In this document: positions 44,921-57,716 of the stretch, piece after piece | Layout: each line of letters opens with the position of its first letter | Numbering within the stretch: position 1 is the first letter of the stretch | Assembly (NCBI RefSeq): GCF_007474605.1 | Contig: NZ_VHKL01000002.1 | Location: 62,001 to 126,000, forward strand | Length of the DNA stretch: 64,000 bases | From: Rhodoligotrophos appendicifer | GTDB lineage: Bacteria; Pseudomonadota; Alphaproteobacteria; Rhizobiales; Im1 | Direction of reading: 5' to 3' | Program-made: the position numbers and the translations under genes | The notes under the pieces: generated by a model | Seen by the model: the letters and a program-made list of their open reading frames with translations, nothing else | The model's database searches: none | Told to the model about the DNA's origin: nothing

Positions 44921-45002
44921 TGCCGAGACGGGAGGCCATTCTCGCCGTTATGCCGGAAGGATCTGGCTTTGTCATGGCAGGAGAAACGCAGCCGCCTGCG
45001 CG

Positions 45003-45017
45003 GCCGAGCCGCTCGGC
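45003..45017 (-). terminator. hairpin after purU
   Basis: GCCGAG and CTCGGC form a 6-bp stem around CCG, 4 nt downstream of the purU stop codon. There is no T-run, so it may be only a 3'-end structure. Confidence 0.35.
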
Positions 45018-45021
45018 GGGC

Positions 45022-45873
45022 TCAGAACACGACGGTCTTATGGCCGTTGATTACCACCCTGGATTCCAGATGGTGCTTCACAGCGCGCGCGAGGACCCGG
45101 CTTTCGATATCGCGGCCCGTGGCGACGAAGTCCTCCGCCGTCATGGCGTGGTTCACCCGCTCCGTCTCCTGCTCGATAATCGGCCCCTCGTCGAGATCCG
45201 GGGTGACGTAATGGGCGGTCGCGCCGATCAGCTTCACGCCGCGTTCGAAGGCCTGGTGATAGGGCTTGGCGCCCTTGAAGCTCGGGAGAAAGGAGTGGTG
45301 GATGTTGATGATGCGCCCTGCGAGGCGCTCGGAGAAGGAACTCGACAGGACCTGCATGTAGCGGGCGAGCACGATGAGCTCCGCCCCCGTGCTCTCGACC
45401 AAGGCGAAAAGTTCACGTTCCCGCTCCTGCTTGTTCTCCTTCGTCACGGGCCAGCAGTGATAGGGGATGCCCTCCATCTCGACGGCCCTGCGACTGTCCT
45501 CATGATTGGAGACCACAGCTGCAACCTCCGCCTTCAGCCAACCGACGCGGATCTGATAGAGGAGATGCAGGAGGGCATGGTCGAACTTGGAGACCATCAC
45601 GATGATCCGCGGCGTGCGCGCCTGATCAACCAGGGTGGTCCTGATGGCATATTTGCGCGACGGCCCGACCAGGGCTTCGGCAATCTCTTCGCGGGTGAGA
45701 TGGCTCGGCGCCGCAAATGCAATTCGCATGAAGAACTGATTGCTCTCGCGGTCCCAGAACTGGCCGCTCTCGGCGATGTTGGCTCCGATACGGGCAAGCT
45801 CCGTCGTCACTGCCGCCACGATGCCGGGCTGGTCCGTGCAGGACAGGCTCAGAACATAGAATCGATTGGCCAT
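45022..45873 (-). CDS. purU: formyltetrahydrofolate deformylase
   Basis: 283 residues; three start codons are in tandem (45879 GTG, 45876 and 45873 ATG), and the last has the best spacing from GGGG. An N-terminal ACT domain (about 1-75) opens with LSLSCTDQPGIVAAVT. The formyltransferase-fold domain has VSNHEDSRRAVE near 123-134, then the catalytic Asn-Ile-His-His-Ser segment (INIHHSFLPSFKGAKPYHQAFERG) and the Asp in HYVTPDLDEGPII. It hydrolyses 10-formyl-THF to formate and THF, supplying formate and balancing one-carbon pools. Confidence 0.96.
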   Translation of the reverse strand: MANRFYVLSLSCTDQPGIVAAVTTELARIGANIAESGQFWDRESNQFFMRIAFAAPSHLTREEIAEALVGPSRKYAIRTTLVDQARTPRIIVMVSKFDHALLHLLYQIRVGWLKAEVAAVVSNHEDSRRAVEMEGIPYHCWPVTKENKQERERELFALVESTGAELIVLARYMQVLSSSFSERLAGRIINIHHSFLPSFKGAKPYHQAFERGVKLIGATAHYVTPDLDEGPIIEQETERVNHAMTAEDFVATGRDIESRVLARAVKHHLESRVVINGHKTVVF

Positions 45874-45978
45874 CATCACCCCGAACCCGATTGGAGGCTG
45901 CCTCGCGCACGCGCCATTTCGGGGGCCTGTAGCGGAGGAGCCCCGGCACTGTCAACAGAGGAACAAAAGTTTCACGTG

Positions 45979-46015
45979 AGGAAAAAGAAGAAGCACGGAC
46001 CCTGCGGCCCGTGCT
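45979..46015 (-). terminator. intrinsic terminator of groESL
   Basis: Read on the minus strand, AGCACGG (46015-46009) pairs with CCGTGCT (45998-45992) and is followed by a pyrimidine-rich tract with a run of five T (down to 45979). It lies 30 nt after the groEL stop, matching a rho-independent terminator. Confidence 0.75.
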
Positions 46016-46044
46016 CCCCAATATCGTGACGATGCAGACCAGGC

Positions 46045-48058
<2,014 letters not shown>

Positions 48059-48109
48059 ATGAGTTTCTTTCTGCGGCCATCAGAGGCCAGCATCACCCTT
48101 ATACATGCT

Positions 48110-48136
48110 TTGGCACTTGAATGATAGGAGTGCTAA
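48110..48136 (-). promoter_or_regulatory. CIRCE element (HrcA operator) of groESL
   Basis: TTGGCACTT-N9-GAGTGCTAA, differing from the consensus TTAGCACTC-N9-GAGTGCTAA at two positions in one arm, with the exact 9-nt spacer. It lies between groES and the divergent small gene. HrcA binds such sites to repress groESL outside heat stress; hrcA itself is not in this window. Confidence 0.92.
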
Positions 48137-48305
48137 CGTCGAAAATAAAATCGGGGCGTTTCGCCCGGACAGGAAAAAATCGTTTAACAGTGGGCGAGGA
48201 TGATTTTTGTCGAAGCGAGAATTTAATGACGTCATTCGAGAGAATATTTGAGGAATTACTTCTCCAGAGGCGTCTCTCAGGCGGCGTCGAGGCGGGTCAA
48301 CTTCA

Positions 48306-48551
48306 ATGACGAAGCAAACGGCGTATATCGTTCAGGCCTTCGTTGCCGGCCGCGGCAAATCCCTGAGGCAGGAGCCGCCGATCCTGTGTACGTCCGCAGA
48401 TGACGCCTGCCGGCGCGCAGAGCGCCTCTCGAAGGTCAGGCTCGGGGTCGTCGCTTTCTCCACGTCGGCCGATGTCGAGATGGGCGATTATGACGACACT
48501 CCCATCATATTGTTCAAGGCCGGAGAGTTCCCCCCGGCCTTCGACGAATAA
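48306..48551 (+). CDS. conserved-looking small hypothetical protein
   Basis: 81 residues: MTKQTAYIVQAFVAGRGKSLRQEPPILCTSADDACRRAERLSKVRLGVVAF..., a beta-alpha-beta pattern without signal or membrane segment. The acidic end (VEMGDYDDTPIILFKAGEFPP) is strand-like. The layout resembles small alphaproteobacterial proteins of unknown function. Tail-to-tail with the next gene. Confidence 0.6.
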   Translation: MTKQTAYIVQAFVAGRGKSLRQEPPILCTSADDACRRAERLSKVRLGVVAFSTSADVEMGDYDDTPIILFKAGEFPPAFDE

Positions 48552-48563
48552 GACGTCTTGCGT

Positions 48564-48866
48564 TCAGTGCCAGCCGCGCGCCGTCGGCAAGTCGCCGGTG
48601 ACATCAACATGGGCTGCATCGGCGGAGGCGAGCAGCTGCTTGGATGAGAATCTGAGGTTCAGCAGGCGACCATCCTCGGTCAGAAGCTGAATGTTCGGAC
48701 GGCCGAAGACATCCTTGAGAATGGCCGCGGCCATGCACACCTCGCCTGAGCTTGTCACCCCGCGTGCGCCTTGGTTAAACCCTTCGAAGTCATAGGAGGC
48801 CTGGCCGATCTCGCCGCCATCGCACATGACGCGTCCGGTTCCTGAAATTCTCCCGAGATACTGCAT
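48564..48866 (-). CDS. small hypothetical protein
   Basis: 100 residues from ATG 48866, which has GGAGG 7 nt upstream and is preferred over 48929. Beta-rich: MQYLGRISGTGRVMCDGGEIGQASYDFEGF, GVTSSGEVCMAAAIL, FGRPNIQLLTEDGRLLNLRFSS. This looks like a conserved alphaproteobacterial protein of unknown function. A good extended -10 promoter lies 49 nt upstream. Confidence 0.65.
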   Translation of the reverse strand: MQYLGRISGTGRVMCDGGEIGQASYDFEGFNQGARGVTSSGEVCMAAAILKDVFGRPNIQLLTEDGRLLNLRFSSKQLLASADAAHVDVTGDLPTARGWH

Positions 48867-48914
48867 GTCATCGCCTCCGAATTTGACCAGGGCATCGCTG
48901 CATCCTGCAAATAA

Positions 48915-48923
48915 ATTATAACA
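48915..48923 (-). promoter_or_regulatory. extended -10 promoter element
   Basis: On the minus strand, TGTTATAAT is a perfect extended -10 (TG-n-TATAAT), 49 nt before the ATG at 48866, inside an AT-rich stretch. No convincing -35 is present at 16-18 nt, as is common for extended -10 promoters. Confidence 0.5.
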
Positions 48924-49089
48924 ACTCAATAAAAAGATGGAATTGTCGCTGAATAATAAATAGGTTTAATATTTGACAATTCAAGTTATTGTTGTGGCGT
49001 CGACTGACTCGGAATGCCCCGCCCGAGGGATGGTTATCATTGCCGGTCGGACGCCGCGGCTCGACTCCGCAATCCAAGGAAAAAAATTC

Positions 49090-49299
49090 ATGAATTCCCG
49101 CAGCTCAAAGGCCAAGGCAGAGCGTCAATTTCATCCGGCGGCAAAGACCGACAAGAGTGCCGTGATGCGCATGGTCGAGGCGGATGCCCTCCTCGCCCAG
49201 CAAAAAACTGCCCGGCTGCGGGCCCAGCGCCTGGCGCATGAGTCGACGATCTTCGTGTCGCCGGCCAAGGTTCTGAAAGCGCCTCCCGCCGCAGGATGA
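49090..49299 (+). CDS. small basic hypothetical protein
   Basis: 69 residues from ATG 49090, preceded by AAGGA. Rich in Lys, Arg and Ala (MNSRSSKAKAERQFHPAAKTDKSAVMRMVEADALLAQQKTARLRAQRLA), predicted mostly helical. A longer frame starting at 48973 also exists but has weaker coding character. No family recognised. Confidence 0.5.
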   Translation: MNSRSSKAKAERQFHPAAKTDKSAVMRMVEADALLAQQKTARLRAQRLAHESTIFVSPAKVLKAPPAAG

Positions 49300-49364
49300 G
49301 CCGGGTTCCTTCCGCCTCAGTCCAAGGGGCGCACCCGATCGCGAGGGGTGCCTCGGCCATGCGA

Positions 49365-50363
49365 TCATAAAAGAAGCGTCGTCCCCGCCTGCCCGGTTCG
49401 TGCACCGTCATAGACGATGCGGGCGGCCACCAGATCCTCCATGGCGATCCCCATGGCCTTGTAGATCGTGATGTCACCCTGGGTGATGCGGCCGGGCTTG
49501 TGACCCAGCAGCACCTCTCCCAGTGCCGTAGCTGTGGCGGGATCGATCCCCGCCAGTTCGCCGCAGCCGACCGGTGGCGCGTTGAAGGCATCCGCGGTCT
49601 CCACGAAGAGACGGCCGCGCTTGAGGAGATCCGGTGGAAGCTCCCCCGATGGCGGGGCATAACCCACCGAAGAGACATGGGTGCCGGGACGAATCCAGCC
49701 GGCGTCAATGACCGGGGCGTAAGCATGGGTCGCCAGGCAGACCACGTCGGAGCTGCGTATGGCGGCCTCCACATCCTCAACGGCGCGCGCGCCGGAGTGA
49801 CTCTCCGCCAACAGCTGGGCATCCGCAAAATGCAATGATGCGATGCGGATCTCGGCGAAGTCGCGGACCAAAGGCAGGAGCCGCAGGTGTTCCCGGCCCT
49901 GTACACCCGCGCCGATCAGCGTCACCACGCGCGCATCGGGGCGGGCCAGTTCGCGCACGGAGAGGACCGCCGAGGCCGCGGTGCGCATCCCGGTGATGTG
50001 AGTGCCATCCATGATGCACAGGGGCGTCCCCGTCTCGGGATCGAAGAGCGCAATCAAAGCGAGGTGGTTGGGAAGGCCCCGCGCCAGATTGCCCTCGAAG
50101 ACGTTCACCACTTTCACGGCGATCGGCCAGCCCGGCGCCCAGGCCGGCATGGACAGGGAGAATCCTGCGTTCGGCAGCGTGACGCCGACGCGCTCGGGAG
50201 ACTGGACGTCTCCACTCGCCAGCCGCCGAAAGCCCTCGGCGAGACCGTCGAGCAGGGAGGTGGGGTCAAGAAGGCGTGCGACGTCGCGCTCGCCGAGACA
50301 CAAGACCGGCAGGTCCCCCTTGGTGATCGTCGCTGCACCAGGAGCGCTTAGAGTGTCGTGCAT
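49365..50363 (-). CDS. ornithine cyclodeaminase/mu-crystallin family protein
   Basis: 332 residues from ATG 50363 (GGAG 8 nt upstream). The Rossmann motif GAGVQGREHLRLL is near 142-154, with AVKVVNVFEGN near 81, ITGMRTAAS near 119-127, and VSSVGYAPPSGELPPDL near 235. Members are NAD(P)-dependent imine reductases, dehydrogenases or cyclodeaminases; the exact substrate (ornithine, ketimine or opine) cannot be read. Divergent from a LysR gene, which probably regulates it. Confidence 0.88.
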   Translation of the reverse strand: MHDTLSAPGAATITKGDLPVLCLGERDVARLLDPTSLLDGLAEGFRRLASGDVQSPERVGVTLPNAGFSLSMPAWAPGWPIAVKVVNVFEGNLARGLPNHLALIALFDPETGTPLCIMDGTHITGMRTAASAVLSVRELARPDARVVTLIGAGVQGREHLRLLPLVRDFAEIRIASLHFADAQLLAESHSGARAVEDVEAAIRSSDVVCLATHAYAPVIDAGWIRPGTHVSSVGYAPPSGELPPDLLKRGRLFVETADAFNAPPVGCGELAGIDPATATALGEVLLGHKPGRITQGDITIYKAMGIAMEDLVAARIVYDGARTGQAGTTLLL

Positions 50364-50467
50364 TTCCGTCTCCGTGAAGTTCTGCGGATCTGGCAGTAAA
50401 ATCATGGTGACCTACCGGAGCAAATGAGGAATGCTGCTTCATCATAATCTTGGGTAATGATGAAGCC

Positions 50468-51367
50468 ATGCGTCGACTTCCGTCACTGGGTGCCTTACGC
50501 GGCTTCGAGGCCCTCGCGCGCACGCTCAGCTTCACGCGGGCCGCCGCCGAACTCGGAGTGACACAAGCCGCCGTCAGCCGGCAGATCAGAGGGCTGGAGA
50601 CCGAGCTCTCCGTTCGCCTCATCGACAGGCGACCGGGGGCCGTTCACCATCTTACGGATGCCGGAAGGCTGCTCTTCGAAGGCCTCGATAAGGGATTCGG
50701 AGCCATTGCCGAGGCGGTGGCGCAGGTGGCCGGCAGCGAAGATCGCCACATCCTGACTGTGGGAGTGCCGCCGTTCTTCTCCGCCGAGTGGCTGACCCCG
50801 CGGCTGCACGAATTTCTCTCCATGCATCCGGATATCGAGCTGCGGCTGCACCACTCCTATGCTCCGGCCGATCATCGTCGCGAGGGGATGGACCTTGATA
50901 TCAGCTGGGCCGGTGCGGACGCTTTCGGCATTCGGCGCGAGAAGGTGCTGGACGGGTCACTGGTACCGGTTGCAAGCCCTGCGTTCGTCGAGACGTCGGG
51001 CGGTATTGCTGCGCCCAGGGACCTGCTTGAGCATCGGCTGTTTCACGAGTTCGAAGTCGACCATTGGGTTGCATGGTTCGCAGGGCAGGGGGTGAAAGCG
51101 CCTGAGAAAATCCCCAGCCTGAGACTGAACGACAGCCATGCCTTGCTGCGCACGGCACTGGACGGGCATGGCGTCGCGTTGTTTTTCGCGGAGCTCATTC
51201 AGCCCTATGTGCAATCGGGACAGCTCATGCGCCTCTTCCCGAACGCCGTGCATGTGGGATTGGATTTTCAGCTGGGCTTTCCGGACGGCCGAGACCTTAC
51301 CGCTAAAGCAAAGGCCTTCCGCCGATTCGTCCACGCGGTGGCTGCTGGCTCCACCGAAGAGGAGTGA
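50468..51367 (+). CDS. LysR-family transcriptional regulator (GcvA-like)
   Basis: 299 residues from ATG 50468. The N-terminal HTH is LGALRGFEALARTLSFTRAAAELGVTQAAVSRQIRGLE (about 6-43), the GcvA-type opening. The effector domain (about 90-290) has DISWAGADAFGIRREKVL and a C-terminal FPDGRDLTAKAKAFRRF. It sits 104 bp from the divergent cyclodeaminase-family gene, the usual LysR-target arrangement. Confidence 0.92.
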   Translation: MRRLPSLGALRGFEALARTLSFTRAAAELGVTQAAVSRQIRGLETELSVRLIDRRPGAVHHLTDAGRLLFEGLDKGFGAIAEAVAQVAGSEDRHILTVGVPPFFSAEWLTPRLHEFLSMHPDIELRLHHSYAPADHRREGMDLDISWAGADAFGIRREKVLDGSLVPVASPAFVETSGGIAAPRDLLEHRLFHEFEVDHWVAWFAGQGVKAPEKIPSLRLNDSHALLRTALDGHGVALFFAELIQPYVQSGQLMRLFPNAVHVGLDFQLGFPDGRDLTAKAKAFRRFVHAVAAGSTEEE

Positions 51368-51490
51368 TCAACCGGCTTCGCTGTAGCGATAGCGGGTCTC
51401 GATGTGATCCCATGACGGAGCTTGAGCCGAGACATGCTGGGGCGGGTTCAGCGCCAAGAAAGTCTTGAGTGCAGCGATCAGTCGGCTCAT
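51368..51490 (-). CDS. 40-residue hypothetical protein
   Basis: ATG at 51490 is preceded by AGGGGA 6 nt upstream, and the stop abuts the LysR stop codon tail-to-tail. The product begins with an amphipathic helix (MSRLIAALKTFLALNPP) and has an aromatic, charged end (WDHIETRYRYSEAG). The start and the Y-R-Y pattern recall small DUF1127-like proteins, but the match is weak. A real small gene is plausible, not proven. Confidence 0.4.
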   Translation of the reverse strand: MSRLIAALKTFLALNPPQHVSAQAPSWDHIETRYRYSEAG

Positions 51491-51563
51491 GGGTCATCCC
51501 CTCAGTTTACAAAGCGATAACCAACTTCGCAAAAACTGGTTCCCCAAAGATAAAGGCCGCGAG

Positions 51564-51584
51564 AAAAATTTTTCCGCCAGGCGG
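51564..51584 (-). terminator. possible terminator of the MFS gene
   Basis: On the minus strand CCGCC-T-GGCGG (51584-51574) is followed by AAAAATTTTT (down to 51564), beginning 5 nt after the MFS stop codon. The stem is short, but the T-run supports termination. Confidence 0.45.
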
Positions 51585-51588
51585 CTAT

Positions 51589-52794
51589 TTACAAAGCGGG
51601 TCTCAATCGATGTCCGGGGAGCGGCGGGAAGGTGAAGGCCACGGCGACGGCCGCCAGCCCAACGACCGCGGACCCGAGGAAGAGCCAGGAATATCCGCCA
51701 AAGGCATCGAAGATCAGGCCACCCGCCAACGGGCCAAAGGCCATGCCGAGGCTCGACAGCATGGTGACCGCGCCGAAGACGGTGCCGAGAATGCGCTGGC
51801 CGAAATATTCGCGCGCCAGCACGGCGTAAAGCGGCATCACCCCGCCATAGGCCGATCCGAAGATGATCGCGAGGGCATAGAACTGCCCGATGCCGCTGAC
51901 AAGGACATAGGCGGCAATCGCCAGGGCCTGCACGGCCAGACCGGCGATGAGCACCGGCTTGACGCCCAGGCGGTCGGCCAGCGTCCCGTAGAGGAGCCGG
52001 CCCCCCAGTCCGGCGAGGCCCTCGACGCTGTAGATGCTGACGGCCGCCATGGGACCTATGCCGCAGATCATGGCATAGCTGACCATATGAAAGATCGGTC
52101 CCGCATGCGCTGCACAGCAGGCAAAGAAGGTGAGACCCAGCACGAGAAATTGCGGCGAGCGGAACGCGTCGGACACCGACATGCCTGTTGTAGCGACGGA
52201 CTCGTGAGGAGCCCTTTGGGCCGGTGCGAGGGCCGGGGGGCGGCGGACCATGAGGGCAGCCGGCACCAGCAGCGTCCAGGCGGCGATGCCGATGATCAGC
52301 ATGGCGGTGCGCCAGTCAGAGGCTGAAATCAGCCAGCGGGCGAAGGGTGAGATGGTCATAGGCGCGACCCCCATGCCGGCGGAGACGAGAGAGACGGCAA
52401 GGGCGCGGTTGTCGTCGAACCAGGCGGTGGTGGCTGCGATCATGGGGGCAAAGAAGGCGCTGGCGGCGAGGCCGACAAGGACGCCATAGGTCAGCTGGAA
52501 GACGAGCAGGGATGGCGCACGGCTGGCGAGAACCAAGGCCAGTCCGAGCAGGAGGGCGCCAGCCAGGACGACGATGCGCGCACCAAAACGGTCGCTGGCC
52601 GCGCCCCAGGCGAAACCACCAAGGCCCATGACGATGAAGTTGAGGGTCATCGCAGTCGAAATGCCGGTGCGCGACCACTGGGTGTCAACCGACATGGGCT
52701 CGAGGAAAATCGCCAGCGAGAACATCGTGCCCATGGCGACGCAGGTCATCAACGCGCCAAGGGCGACGATCACCCAACGATAGGAATGGCTCAT
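51589..52794 (-). CDS. MFS transporter (OFA/monocarboxylate-like)
   Basis: 401 residues with about 12 transmembrane helices. The loop 2-3 signature GAASDRFGARIVVLAGA is near 60-76 and its second-half counterpart GTLADRLGVKPVLIAG near 265-280, after a central loop of Ala/Pro/His (near 200). The start (SHSYRWVIVALGALMTCVAMGTMFSLAIFLEP) is like the oxalate/monocarboxylate subfamily. Substrate unknown. An upstream CGGGGG-TTG-CCCCCG hairpin (52808-52822) lies against the Shine-Dalgarno sequence. Confidence 0.88.
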   Translation of the reverse strand: MSHSYRWVIVALGALMTCVAMGTMFSLAIFLEPMSVDTQWSRTGISTAMTLNFIVMGLGGFAWGAASDRFGARIVVLAGALLLGLALVLASRAPSLLVFQLTYGVLVGLAASAFFAPMIAATTAWFDDNRALAVSLVSAGMGVAPMTISPFARWLISASDWRTAMLIIGIAAWTLLVPAALMVRRPPALAPAQRAPHESVATTGMSVSDAFRSPQFLVLGLTFFACCAAHAGPIFHMVSYAMICGIGPMAAVSIYSVEGLAGLGGRLLYGTLADRLGVKPVLIAGLAVQALAIAAYVLVSGIGQFYALAIIFGSAYGGVMPLYAVLAREYFGQRILGTVFGAVTMLSSLGMAFGPLAGGLIFDAFGGYSWLFLGSAVVGLAAVAVAFTFPPLPGHRLRPAL

Positions 52795-52850
52795 GCCTGC
52801 ACCTCTCCGGGGGTTGCCCCCGTGCCGATGCTACAGCAGGGCTCAGATTG

Positions 52851-52895
52851 CCCGGCTGCACCACGTTCTCAGTCTCAAGAACGAATGCAGCCGGG
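52851..52895 (-). other. two-part hairpin between lon and the MFS gene
   Basis: A 10-bp perfect stem (CCCGGCTGCA 52851-52860 with TGCAGCCGGG 52886-52895) continues through a small internal loop into a 6-bp stem (CGTTCT 52864-52869 with AGAACG 52878-52883) and an 8-nt loop. It lies 66 nt after the lon stop codon. No T-run follows on the minus strand. It may be a 3' stabiliser or terminator of lon, or a structured RNA. Confidence 0.5.
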
Positions 52896-52961
52896 GTCAA
52901 TCCTACAGGTCAGATATTTTTTCCTATCAGGACGCGAGAGGATGCTGCGCAGATGCGGCGT

Positions 52962-55379
<2,418 letters not shown>

Positions 55380-55393
55380 ATTTTTCTTCGCCT

Positions 55394-55813
55394 TCAGACT
55401 TTCCGCAGCACGACGGCCAAGCAGCCGTTGACAACTGCGGGGCGTGCAACCTCATAGCGGCCCGGCGGAAGCTGGACCTGCCGTTCAAAGCGGCCTTGCG
55501 GCAATTCCATGCGATGGATCGTTGCCGTGCGCAGTTCGCTGGGCAGCACGCGTTCACCCGAGATGGTCAGCGCACCATTGTGGATGGCAATGTTGATGCG
55601 GTCCGAATCCACGCCCGGCAGAGCCGCGAGAACGAGCACTTCGCGTTCGGTCTCGAGCACATCGACCGGGGGTTCCCAACAGGGCGCGCGATGATGCGCG
55701 CGGGACCCGGGGGTCGGCGCGGGCTGAAACATCTGCCGATGCATCCGCTCGGCACGGTCCAGCATGTTCAGGGCGTCGGACCACATCCAGATGCGGGGAT
55801 CAGTGTCTTTCAT
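55394..55813 (-). CDS. Hsp20/IbpA-type small heat shock protein
   Basis: 139 residues from ATG 55813 (GGAGAGCC upstream). The alpha-crystallin domain spans about 47-139: PPVDVLETEREVLVLAALPGVDSDRINIAIHNGALTISGER, then RMELPQGRFERQVQLPPGRYEVARPAVVNGCLAVVLRKV. The C-terminal I-x-I tail common in IbpA is absent; the protein ends at VLRKV. It holds unfolded proteins for refolding. It precedes lon by 14 bp and is probably co-transcribed. Confidence 0.9.
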   Translation of the reverse strand: MKDTDPRIWMWSDALNMLDRAERMHRQMFQPAPTPGSRAHHRAPCWEPPVDVLETEREVLVLAALPGVDSDRINIAIHNGALTISGERVLPSELRTATIHRMELPQGRFERQVQLPPGRYEVARPAVVNGCLAVVLRKV

Positions 55814-55967
55814 CAGGCTCTCCGTCGGCACACCGTTGTGGCTCGCCGCCATGATATGGGTGGTTAGGGACCGGCTTGCCAGTGATGGCCAAGCCTGCGA
55901 CCCGTAATGCAGGTTAGGATCGTCACGGAGATTGCCGCAAGCGGCGTGGGTGCCGATTCTTTTAGGA

Positions 55968-57716
55968 TCACACGATGCCTTGCAGAGCCCCCTGAAGGTC
56001 CTCGATATCCTCACAGACAGAAATGCCGAGACGGCGCAAATCCGACGAGACATCCACCGGCACAGGCTGATCGTCGGCGTCCTGGTTCAGCTTGCCCCCC
56101 ATGATGATCCTGGCGTCGACGCCGCGCGCCTTGAGCTCGGTCAGCAGCTGCCGAGCGTAGCTCAGGGCCATGCCGTTATGGGTCGAAATCGCCACAACCG
56201 TCGCATTCACCTTGGCGGCCATCTCCGCGAGCTCGTCCGGATCGAGGTCGACGCCCGCACTGATCGGCTGCAGTCCCATGGCCTGCAAGGTGGTCATGAC
56301 GAGATGCATGCCAAATTCATGGATGTCGGTGGACCCGACAAGGACCTTCATTGGCCGCAGGATCACTGCGCCGGACGTGCGGATCCTGGTCTCGATCGTG
56401 TCGCGGCGCTCAAGATAGTCGCGGTGGGTGTCGGTGGGCAGAATCGGCTCGTAATGGAGGGGGCCGATCTCCGGGCGTGCGCCGGCGCCGAACATCCGCT
56501 CGATCCGCACCGCCCCCAGGCGTCTCACGGCGAGGAGGAGCTGCAGCACGTCGGTCACATCCACGCCCAGTCCTGACAAGCCGGCCAGGAGATTCGAGAA
56601 GAACTCGCGACCATGGTGGATGAGCCTGTCGCGCTGCGCCTCGATGGGCCCCCAATTGACCATCGGCATGAGGCGCGGCGCATCGTCGATGATCCGCCGG
56701 GTGATGTTGTGCACTTCGACGGTCTCGTCGAGAGTGGGGACGCGTAGCGCCTCCGTGACCGGAATAGGCAACACCGCGCTGCCGGTCCCCAGCCTCAGTT
56801 CCGTGAGGACCTGATACAGCATGTCGATGGACAGGGCGGCGTAGTTGCGCTCGACGTCCTTCGTGAAGTGGGTCGTGTCGCAATGGTAGAAGCCATGGAA
56901 CCTGCCCTTGGGCTTCACCGCTTCCAGGGCGTGCGTGACAGCGGATTTCATCAGCGGGTCATGGGTGAGGCCGCCCCAGGAGACGGACAGATGTCCCCCG
57001 ACCAGGTCTTCGACCAGGTAGCGCTCGAACAGCGCCCAGCCGATGTAGGAGCTGTAGTCGGAGAACTGGGCGCAGTAGCCATCGTCGAGATAGGACTGGA
57101 CGACGGCCCCCTGATCAACCTTGGCCCCCATGATGCCGAGTGCCTTGACCATCTCGCCCATCTGGTCGAGATCGGTGCCGTCCCAGACCGGATAATTCCA
57201 CGAGAACTGGCTCATGTTGCCGATGTAGTTGACGCCGGCTCGGAGCGCTCGCACGCAGTTGGGCACCGACATGGGGGAGCCGATCATCATGTCGGCGAGG
57301 CCGGGTTGGATCGGCACCGTCGAGGCCGTCTGCTCCCACTCCGCATCGGTCAGGAGCAGCGGTCCGGTCTCCTTCGAGGCTGCATCCCACAATTGGGGCG
57401 GGATGCCCATTCGGCGGTCCATCTGAAATGTGAAGCGGTCGATGCGGAAGCCGCGTTTCGCCGCCTGCTCGCAGATATGGAGGAGACCGGAGCGGGTGGC
57501 GGCCCATGTCGGACAGCCGAGATTCATGCAGGTCATGACGCGGCCCTCCGCCGTCATGCGGGCCTTGTATTCGGCTTCGTTGCGGACGCCGAATTCACGG
57601 CACAGGAGACTCGTTCCGACCTCGACACCCGCCGCGATGGCGCGGCCTTCCGCCAACAGCTCACCGCCGCTCGGCATGTCGGTGGCAAGAAGGTCCTCAT
57701 CCAAACGACGCAACAT
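55968..57716 (-). CDS. B12-binding protein with glutamate-mutase-like architecture
   Basis: 582 residues from ATG 57716 (GGAGGG 6 nt upstream). Residues about 1-450 look like a TIM-barrel catalytic domain: TWAATRSGLLHICEQAAKRGF, QMDRRMGIPPQLWDAASKETGPLL, NYIGNMSQFSWNYPVWDGTD and LPIPVTEALRVP. Residues about 450-582 form a cobalamin-binding domain: TDIHEFGMHLV (D-x-H-x-x-G), AISTHNG and IIMGGKL. Fused catalytic-plus-B12 layout resembles methylaspartate (glutamate) mutase MutE plus MutS. The true substrate is unknown; no MutL or methylaspartate ammonia-lyase gene is nearby. Confidence 0.75.
   Translation of the reverse strand: MLRRLDEDLLATDMPSGGELLAEGRAIAAGVEVGTSLLCREFGVRNEAEYKARMTAEGRVMTCMNLGCPTWAATRSGLLHICEQAAKRGFRIDRFTFQMDRRMGIPPQLWDAASKETGPLLLTDAEWEQTASTVPIQPGLADMMIGSPMSVPNCVRALRAGVNYIGNMSQFSWNYPVWDGTDLDQMGEMVKALGIMGAKVDQGAVVQSYLDDGYCAQFSDYSSYIGWALFERYLVEDLVGGHLSVSWGGLTHDPLMKSAVTHALEAVKPKGRFHGFYHCDTTHFTKDVERNYAALSIDMLYQVLTELRLGTGSAVLPIPVTEALRVPTLDETVEVHNITRRIIDDAPRLMPMVNWGPIEAQRDRLIHHGREFFSNLLAGLSGLGVDVTDVLQLLLAVRRLGAVRIERMFGAGARPEIGPLHYEPILPTDTHRDYLERRDTIETRIRTSGAVILRPMKVLVGSTDIHEFGMHLVMTTLQAMGLQPISAGVDLDPDELAEMAAKVNATVVAISTHNGMALSYARQLLTELKARGVDARIIMGGKLNQDADDQPVPVDVSSDLRRLGISVCEDIEDLQGALQGIV

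Noticed and set aside
48121-48309. 62-codon plus-strand frame beginning inside the CIRCE element
   Set aside because: Its start lies within the operator and it lacks a ribosome-binding site; more likely the leader of the 48306 gene.
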